Shown piece by piece: positions 31,122-36,969 of a stretch of 36,969 nt of DNA (its first letter is position 1; every line of letters starts with the position of its first letter). The notes beneath the pieces are model-generated. The model saw only the letters and a list, made by a program, of their open reading frames with translations. It searched no databases and was not told the origin of the DNA. The stretch comes from Chloroflexota bacterium (lineage in GTDB: Bacteria > Chloroflexota > Anaerolineae > Anaerolineales > UBA4823): assembly GCA_012516075.1 (NCBI GenBank), contig JAAYXE010000013.1:1-36969 (forward strand), read 5' to 3'. A program made the translations under genes and the position numbers.

Positions 31122-33604
31122 ATTTCCTCAAAAAATTCTTCCGCCTGATTCTGAACCCATCGCTGCAGGTCGCCCAGGATGCCGCAAGGCTTCCGGGTTC
31201 CGGCGCTGCCGCCCTGCAGGGCGACCAGCCTCACCACCGCAAGCGATCCTCGTTCCTCAACCTGCCGCTTTTCTTTGGCCTGTTGATCATCTTCGCCTTG
31301 CTGGTTATCATGCTGCTCGGGCCGTTCCTGGTCGAACAGGACCCTTTCATCACCTCTCAGGCAGTGGTCCCCCATTATGATGCAGAGCTGGGGAAGATGG
31401 TCAAACCGCCGTTCCTGCCCTCCCGGGAGCATCCGCTGGGGACCGACAGCTTTGGAAATGACATCCTCGCCTGGCTGGTTTATGGCTCCCGCACCACGCT
31501 GATCATTTCCGCCTGCATCACGCTGGCGCGCGTCCTTCTGGGAGCAGCCCTGGGACTGATCGCAGGCTGGAATCCCGAGCGCAGGGTGGACCGTCTGATC
31601 ATGGCCGTCATCGGAGTGGTCACTTCGATCCCTATGCTGCTCAGCAGCGTCATCTTAATTTTCGCCCTGGGAATCGAAAAAGGCCCCAGTGCATTTATCG
31701 TTGCCCTGACCGCCATTGGCTGGACAGAGATCGCCCAGCAGGTGCGCGCCGAAATGCTGGTGATCCGCAAAGCAGGGTACATCGAGGGTGCGAAATCGGC
31801 CGGCCTGAACGACCTGCAGACCGTGGTCCGCCATGCCCTGCCCAATCTGCTGCCGCAGCTGCTGGTCATGGCCTTTTTCGACATGGGCGTTGTATTGATC
31901 CTGCTGGCGGAGCTTGGATTTCTGGGAGTTTATATTGGCGGGGGCAGCATGTTTACTCTCGATCCCACCTACGGCAGCTCGCTGCTGATGATCGAAGTTC
32001 CGGAATGGGGAGCCCTGCTGGCCAGCGGCACTCCGTATTTACGTGCGTATCCCCATCTTGTAATGGGGCCGGGCCTGGCATTTTTCATTTCGGTGCTCGG
32101 CTTTAACATGCTGGGGGAGGGTTTGCGTCGTGTGCTGGACAGATCTATGATCAGCACAGCATTCATCCTCAAAAAGGAAGGCCTGCTTGCTGCCGTTGGT
32201 CTGCTGGCCGTGATCGCCATAGGCTTGAATTTCAGCAGTCCCCAGCAGTCTTACCGCCGGTTGGCCCGCGCTTTTCAGGGTCAGCAGGCACTTGAACATC
32301 TGGAAGCCCTCGCCGCTGCGCAGGACAGCGAGGGTCTGTCTCCTGAAGAATATATGCAGCGGCAGTTTAAACAGTTAAAGGTACAGCCGGGCCTGTACCG
32401 GGGTATCAATTCTACTTTTAACCAGGTGTTCCAGGTGACACAATACGAGGTCACGCGCGCACCGGAGCTGGCAGTTCAGACTGGACCGGACGGGCACATA
32501 TACGCCTTCCAGCCGGACAGTGATTTCCAATATGTACTGGAAGGCCGGGGAGGGGCGGGCAGTTTCACCGGATCGCTGGCTTATTTGAGTTTTAATCCCC
32601 AGAGGGTAACTCGCTCGGGCTTCAGAAACCCGGTGGTTTACCTGAACGCTTTCGATTTTTCAGGGCTCGCAGTCATGACCACAGAAGAGGGGCTGCCGCC
32701 GGAGTTCGAACAGACCGCTGTCGATTTAGGTGCGCAGGCTATCCTGCTCATCACGAGTCAGGATCTCTCCCGGCGCCCCGAATACAGTATTCAGCTGCAG
32801 GACAGCACAATCACAAAAATCCCCATCTTTCGCATCTCCCCTGCCGCCGCTCAGGCGATCTTCGCCGCCAGTGGTCAGGATCCGGACGAGCTTCATCCCC
32901 TGGATGAAGAGCCCTTCGCTCTCCATGAACTGGGCGTCCGGGTTTCTCTCTCTCTGGATCTGTCAGCCAATCACACCCAGGACATGTCGGTCACAGTTGG
33001 ATTCATTCCCGGCTATGACCAGAACCTGGCGGATGAGCTCGTAATCCTCGCAGCCGGCTACGACGTGGCTGGTCCTGAGGATCAGCAGTACCGGCGTGCG
33101 GGGGTTGGGCTGCAGCTGGAGCTGGCGCGCCTGCTGCAGGAAGGGCAGCTGGACTCACGCCGCTCCATCCTCTTTGTGGCATGGGATAATAACCAGGCTG
33201 GAAAGCTGTGGGCGCAGTCCTTTTTCGAGGATGATGCAAATTTCTCCCGCCTCTCGATACCCAGCCGCCAGGTGGTGCATCCCAGAGTAGTGATCTGGCT
33301 GGACGATGTATACAGTACCGGCGAAACGATATGGATCTCCCCCCAATCGGACGAAAAATTGAGCAGCATGTTCTCAAACAGTGCGCGCTGGGCCGGGTTG
33401 AGAGTGGAAACCGGAAAAAGCACCGTCGAAAACCCGTCGTTCGAGCCAGTCGACGTGTCTGTTCCCTCACTCCAAATTCAGAGCAGACTCGCCCCGGATT
33501 CCGCCGGACAGGAGCGGCTCACATCACAGGAATGGCTGCAGAAGCTGGGAGAATCGCTCTCGCTGATGGTGATCCCTATGCTCAGGCAGGAAATTTACTG
33601 GTAG
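31118..33604 (+). CDS. DppC/OppC-type ABC permease fused to PA and degenerate M28 peptidase-like domains
   Basis: This 828-residue protein joins two units. Residues 1-345 are a DppC/OppC permease: helix at 50-70, the HPLGTDSFGNDILAWLVYG segment at 105-123 and an EAA loop YIEGAKSAGLNDLQTVVRHA at 221-240. A further helix at 355-372 places the rest outside the cell. Residues about 480-600 resemble a protease-associated (PA) domain. Residues about 640-825 resemble an M28 aminopeptidase: LVILAAGYDVAGP, GVGLQLELARLL and RRSILFVAWDNNQAGKLWA align with the family blocks (GAHYDS, GVAALLELARLL, ILFVAWDGEE). The metal ligands are mostly gone: the HxD His is Gly647, and the Glu-Glu pair is Asn-Gln at 692-693. 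It is thus probably not a peptidase and may bind peptides for the transporter. A normal OppC/DppC is about 300 residues. Confidence 0.82.
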   Translation: MNFLKKFFRLILNPSLQVAQDAARLPGSGAAALQGDQPHHRKRSSFLNLPLFFGLLIIFALLVIMLLGPFLVEQDPFITSQAVVPHYDAELGKMVKPPFLPSREHPLGTDSFGNDILAWLVYGSRTTLIISACITLARVLLGAALGLIAGWNPERRVDRLIMAVIGVVTSIPMLLSSVILIFALGIEKGPSAFIVALTAIGWTEIAQQVRAEMLVIRKAGYIEGAKSAGLNDLQTVVRHALPNLLPQLLVMAFFDMGVVLILLAELGFLGVYIGGGSMFTLDPTYGSSLLMIEVPEWGALLASGTPYLRAYPHLVMGPGLAFFISVLGFNMLGEGLRRVLDRSMISTAFILKKEGLLAAVGLLAVIAIGLNFSSPQQSYRRLARAFQGQQALEHLEALAAAQDSEGLSPEEYMQRQFKQLKVQPGLYRGINSTFNQVFQVTQYEVTRAPELAVQTGPDGHIYAFQPDSDFQYVLEGRGGAGSFTGSLAYLSFNPQRVTRSGFRNPVVYLNAFDFSGLAVMTTEEGLPPEFEQTAVDLGAQAILLITSQDLSRRPEYSIQLQDSTITKIPIFRISPAAAQAIFAASGQDPDELHPLDEEPFALHELGVRVSLSLDLSANHTQDMSVTVGFIPGYDQNLADELVILAAGYDVAGPEDQQYRRAGVGLQLELARLLQEGQLDSRRSILFVAWDNNQAGKLWAQSFFEDDANFSRLSIPSRQVVHPRVVIWLDDVYSTGETIWISPQSDEKLSSMFSNSARWAGLRVETGKSTVENPSFEPVDVSVPSLQIQSRLAPDSAGQERLTSQEWLQKLGESLSLMVIPMLRQEIYW

Positions 33605-33619
33605 TGGACCCGACCGCCG

Positions 33620-35035
33620 CTAACTGCCCGGGTGGTGGATGTAGCGTGGCCGGGTCATATTTTCTGGCGACAGGATGATATTCAGGTCTTCTTTGCTCAG
33701 ATAGCCCTTCTCCAGCACAATATCATAGACCGGCCTGCCGCTTTCCAGAGCCAGGTTGGCGATTTCAGTGGCTTTTTCATAACCCAGGTACGGGTTGAGC
33801 GCGGTCGCCAGGCCAATGCTTCTCTCCACCATACGGCGCATGTGCTCACGGTTGGCAGTGATGCCATCGATACAGCGCTCCGCCAGGGTGCGGCAGCCCC
33901 TGCCCAGGATATCAATGGAGCGGAACAGGTTAAAAGCGATCACCGGTTCCATCGGGTTCAGTTCCAGTTGACCGGCTTCAGCCGCCATGGTCACTGTAAT
34001 ATCGTTGCCGACGACTTCAAATGCGATCTGACTGACCACCTCAGGGATTACAGGGTTGACCTTGCCGGGCATAATCGAAGACCCCGGCGCCATGCGCGGC
34101 AGGTTGATTTCATTCAGGCCGGCTCGTGGGCCAGAAGACAGCAGCCGCAGGTCGTTGCATATCTTTGAAAGTTTAACCGCCACGCGCTTCAGCACGCCAG
34201 AAAGCTGCACGTATGCTCCGGCATCCTGGGTGGCTTCTACCAGGTTAGAAGACTTGACGACCGGGACACCGCTGATTTCAACCAGTCGGGCGGTGACACG
34301 CGCTGCATATTCGGGATGCGCATTCAAACCGGTTCCAATGGCAGTCGCTCCCAGATTGATCTCACGGATCAACGCCTGTGCCTCCTTAACCCGCTGCACA
34401 TCTTCACCAACCATCACCGACCAGGCCTCAAATTCCTGGCCCAGCGTCATCGGAATGGCGTCCTGCAGTTGTGTCCGGCCGACTTTAATCACATCTTGAA
34501 ACTCAACGCCCTTGCGCCCCAGAGAGTGCTGCAACACCTGCATTTCTTTCGTCAGTTCGTCCAGCTTGCGGCTCAACGTCAGCCGCACTGCGGATGGATA
34601 CACGTCATTGGTCGACTGCGACATGTTGACATGGTTGAGGGGATGCAGCACATCATAGCGCCCTTTTTCATACCCCAGGATCTCAAGGGCAACGTTGGCG
34701 ATTACTTCGTTGGCGTTCATATTGGTCGATGTGCCAGCGCCGCCCTGGATAACATCGACGATGAACTCGTCCCGATACTGGCCGGCTATGATGCGGTCGC
34801 ATGCCTGGGAGATGGCATCCGCCAGTTTTGCATCCAGCAACCCGAGCTCAGCGTTCGTCTGGGCGGCTGCCTTTTTGATCATCGCCAGCGATTCAATGAA
34901 CGTAGGATATGAAGAAATCGGTATTCCCGTGATGGCAAAATTCTCATATGCGCGCAGGGTTTGAATCCCGTAGTAGCGATCCGCAGGAACTTCGCGCTCC
35001 CCGATCAGGTCATGCTCCAGACGAGTCCCGGTCAT
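33620..35035 (-). CDS. aspA: aspartate ammonia-lyase
   Basis: This 471-residue enzyme belongs to the fumarase/aspartase superfamily and should interconvert L-aspartate with fumarate and ammonia in the cytoplasm. Conserved blocks are all present: GGAGTSTNMNANEV at 98-111, HVNMSQSTNDVYPSA at 135-149 and the mobile catalytic loop GSSIMPGKVNPV at 318-329. YYGIQTLRAYENF at 21-33 and STNDVYP favour aspartase over class II fumarase, which usually has WGAQT and SSNDVFP; fumarase activity cannot be fully ruled out. Length is normal for AspA. It is a single gene, converging on the permease fusion gene with only 15 bases between stop codons. It may supply fumarate for anaerobic metabolism or use aspartate and peptide-derived amino acids. 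Confidence 0.9.
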   Translation of the reverse strand: MTGTRLEHDLIGEREVPADRYYGIQTLRAYENFAITGIPISSYPTFIESLAMIKKAAAQTNAELGLLDAKLADAISQACDRIIAGQYRDEFIVDVIQGGAGTSTNMNANEVIANVALEILGYEKGRYDVLHPLNHVNMSQSTNDVYPSAVRLTLSRKLDELTKEMQVLQHSLGRKGVEFQDVIKVGRTQLQDAIPMTLGQEFEAWSVMVGEDVQRVKEAQALIREINLGATAIGTGLNAHPEYAARVTARLVEISGVPVVKSSNLVEATQDAGAYVQLSGVLKRVAVKLSKICNDLRLLSSGPRAGLNEINLPRMAPGSSIMPGKVNPVIPEVVSQIAFEVVGNDITVTMAAEAGQLELNPMEPVIAFNLFRSIDILGRGCRTLAERCIDGITANREHMRRMVERSIGLATALNPYLGYEKATEIANLALESGRPVYDIVLEKGYLSKEDLNIILSPENMTRPRYIHHPGS

Positions 35036-35175
35036 GTTTATGATTTTCCTGTTCCAGTTTTTTTATCTTGGTGAGTCAGGATGCAAGCCGCAGCAGCTTG
35101 GGATAACCGCAGTAGCTTGAAATGCATCGAATAGATTCTACCAACACACATGGAAAAAGTCGACCGGGCAGCCTG

Positions 35176-35203
35176 TTGTGCCCGGCGCCCCGATTGGTAT
35201 AAT
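35176..35203 (+). promoter_or_regulatory. candidate promoter of the antiporter gene
   Basis: TATAAT at 35198-35203 with TTGTGC 16 bases upstream (35176-35181). The distance to the TTG start at 35395 leaves a leader of about 185 bases. The region 35036-35394 otherwise shows no gene; a 62-residue minus-strand frame in it has no support. Confidence 0.5.
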
Positions 35204-35394
35204 TGCAGGATCAGCACTTACAGGGGGATCAGGGTTTTCCAACCCAAATATCTTGTAGCTTCCCAGAGGCAGATATCTAAAACGGGTAATTGACCGTCGA
35301 AGCATCCGTCTGCAGCTGCCGCCTGCAGTTCTGGAATCCCTCTAATGGCAGGCGGACAAACGCTGTAAACACATTTCCTGAGGAGCAAACGTTT

Positions 35395-36969
35395 TTGAGC
35401 GAACACATTAATTTTGCCCCCTTACTTCTTGTTCTACTGTTGACCTTTACCGTACCACTGGCTCTCGGTCGTTTGCGCTGGCTTCCGGTGGTTGTGGGAG
35501 AGATTTTGGCCGGCATCATCATCGGCCGCTCAGGTCTCAATCTCGTGCAGTCGAATGAGATGCTCGAGATTTTCAGCAACATTGGCCTGGCCTTCTTAAT
35601 GTTTCTGGCCGGTTTAGAAATCGACTTCAGCCGGTTATTTCCTCAAGGAGGACCTGCGGCCGGGGATCAAAAATCCGAGGGCAGAAGTGCTCTACGATTG
35701 GCAGGCGTCGTCTACCTGCTAACCCTGATTCTGGCAGTTCCGGGCGGGTATCTTCTAAACCAGATGGGCCTGGAAGGAAATCCATGGCTGCTGGCTTTTA
35801 TCCTGAGCGCCACATCGCTGGGGGTGCTGCTTCCCGTGCTTAAACAGCGTGACATGATGCACACGATGGGCGGTCAGGTGCTCTTCTATACGGCCCTGCT
35901 TGCTGACTTTGTCACCGTGGTACTGCTGGCCGGGTTTATTATCTCCCTCAATCGCGGGCTGGACCTGGAAATCTTATCGATTGGGCTGCTGTTTCTGGCG
36001 TTCTTTTTCGTCTATCGCGCCGGCGTCAGCATTTTTCGCCTCAGTGAAATACGCCGCCGCATCTCAGAGTTATCGCAGGTCACGGTTCAAATCAAAGTGC
36101 GCGGCGCTCTGGCCATTCTGATGACCTTCGTTGTCCTGGCCACCATGCTGGGCCTTGAGCTGATCCTGGGTGCTTTTCTGGCCGGAATGATCATTTCGCT
36201 GCTCAGAAGCCCTTCCGACAGCGATCTGATTAGCAAGCTGGAGGCCTTCGGATACGGCTTTTTTATACCGGTCTTTTTCATCATGGTGGGGGTTAATCTC
36301 GATCTGCAGGCCCTGTTTACGTCTCCGCAAAGCCTGCTGCTCCTGCCAGTGCTCTTCCTCGTGTCGCTGCTGGTGAAAACCCTTCCGGCGCTGCTCTTCC
36401 GGCGCGTCATGTCCTGGCGGGAGACATTCGCCGGGGCTGCACTGCTCAACACGCACCTCTCGCTGGAAATTGCTGTGGCGGTTATCGGCATTCGCCTGGG
36501 GCTGCTATCCCCGGCAGCGAATGTAGCCATCATCCTGTTTGCAACCATCACCGTGCTGATCATGCCGGTGCTGTTCAACACCCTGCTCCCAATCAGCAAA
36601 CTGAAAGAAAAATCATACTATGTTATCTACGGCGCGGAGGATATCGGCATTCAGGTCGCTCGCTGGCTGCAGCAGCAGGGAGAAAGGGTGCGCTTCCTGG
36701 TACCTGAGCTCGATCAGGTCAGTTATGTGCAAAAAGCAGGCTTCGAGGTCGCACATGCTGTTTCAATCGATGAAAGCTTAAGAAAAGCAGCCCAGGATGG
36801 CATCATACTATCTCTGCTGGTATTAAGTTCTGACGATACTCACAACCTGCTGGTCAGCAGTGCGGGGAAGCGTCATGGCATCGATCATATTGTCGGTATG
36901 GTAAACGACCCTGCCCGCCTGCCCAATTATCGCGCTCTGGGTGTAATGAGCTTCACCCCCACCCTGTAC
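35395..36969 (+). CDS. CPA2-type cation:proton antiporter with TrkA-N domain, 3' end outside window
   Basis: The frame is open for 525 codons to the window edge. TTG at 35395 is the likely start: AGGAG lies at 35381-35385, nine bases before it, and no earlier in-frame ATG is visible. About 12 hydrophobic spans fill the first 400 residues. The segment GEILAGIIIGRSGLNLVQS and the following FLMFLAGLEIDF are typical of the KefB/KefC/CPA2 (Na/H exchanger) family. After the membrane part, YYVIYGAEDIGIQVARWLQQ begins a Rossmann-type TrkA-N (RCK) domain (about 404 onward, G-x-x-x-x-G nucleotide loop). Such proteins exchange K+ or Na+ for protons, gated by nucleotide or ligand binding to the RCK domain. 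The ion cannot be told. The C-terminal RCK end lies outside the window. Confidence 0.88.
   Translation, partial: MSEHINFAPLLLVLLLTFTVPLALGRLRWLPVVVGEILAGIIIGRSGLNLVQSNEMLEIFSNIGLAFLMFLAGLEIDFSRLFPQGGPAAGDQKSEGRSALRLAGVVYLLTLILAVPGGYLLNQMGLEGNPWLLAFILSATSLGVLLPVLKQRDMMHTMGGQVLFYTALLADFVTVVLLAGFIISLNRGLDLEILSIGLLFLAFFFVYRAGVSIFRLSEIRRRISELSQVTVQIKVRGALAILMTFVVLATMLGLELILGAFLAGMIISLLRSPSDSDLISKLEAFGYGFFIPVFFIMVGVNLDLQALFTSPQSLLLLPVLFLVSLLVKTLPALLFRRVMSWRETFAGAALLNTHLSLEIAVAVIGIRLGLLSPAANVAIILFATITVLIMPVLFNTLLPISKLKEKSYYVIYGAEDIGIQVARWLQQQGERVRFLVPELDQVSYVQKAGFEVAHAVSIDESLRKAAQDGIILSLLVLSSDDTHNLLVSSAGKRHGIDHIVGMVNDPARLPNYRALGVMSFTPTLY

Overview
The window looks like a chromosomal stretch from a free-living, GC-rich bacterium, most likely a Chloroflexota member of the Anaerolineae type. 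This is inference from gene content: NarL/DesK-type two-component systems paired with ABC transporters, a lipoprotein with a C-terminal domain I associate with Chloroflexota, secreted lamin-tail and FIMAH-type modules, and an ABC permease fused to a peptidase-like domain. No rRNA, tRNA, CRISPR array, insertion sequence, integrase or phage gene was recognised. Both strands are used in short operons separated by recognisable terminators.

Layout. 1-1551 (minus, runs off the window): membrane-anchored gingipain/caspase-like (C25-like) protein. 1707-2155 (minus): decayed cupin gene. 2225-7137: single-gene housekeeping or metabolic units, namely an Fpg/Nei-like DNA glycosylase homologue without the N-terminal proline, an APH-type kinase, a DedA membrane protein, an NAD-dependent epimerase and a beta-hydroxyacid dehydrogenase. 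7340-8038: membrane-anchored double-LysM protein. 8236-17211: two transporter plus two-component modules in mirror image. ATPase, FtsX-type permease, histidine kinase and response regulator run rightward; ATPase, ABC-2 permease, histidine kinase and response regulator run leftward. The two regulators meet tail to tail 15 bases apart.

17477-21689 (minus): a MarR repressor followed by two half-transporters that together make a heterodimeric ABC exporter with one degenerate ATP site. A sigma70 promoter with a near-ideal inverted-repeat operator precedes it. 21891-23174: an orphan all-alpha protein with two aspartate-rich motifs like class I isoprenoid synthases. 23255-25666: a strong promoter, a roughly 340-base leader with stem-loops and an internal terminator, then a large secreted zinc-metalloprotease-like protein. 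25820-29739 (minus): a lipoprotein and a 1061-residue secreted nuclease (lamin-tail, OB-fold-like, EEP nuclease and FIMAH-type modules).

30192-33604: an oligopeptide-type ABC permease pair. The second permease carries a large C-terminal extension resembling a PA domain plus an M28 aminopeptidase domain whose metal ligands are mostly lost. This is the most unusual protein in the window. 33620-35035 (minus): aspartate ammonia-lyase. 35395-36969 (runs off the window): a CPA2-type cation/proton antiporter with a TrkA-N domain.

Main themes are envelope functions (drug export, lipid or peptide transport, envelope sensing) and secreted hydrolases. The candidates for something undescribed are the permease/pseudo-peptidase fusion, the orphan isoprenoid-synthase-like protein and the structured leader at 23290-23474.
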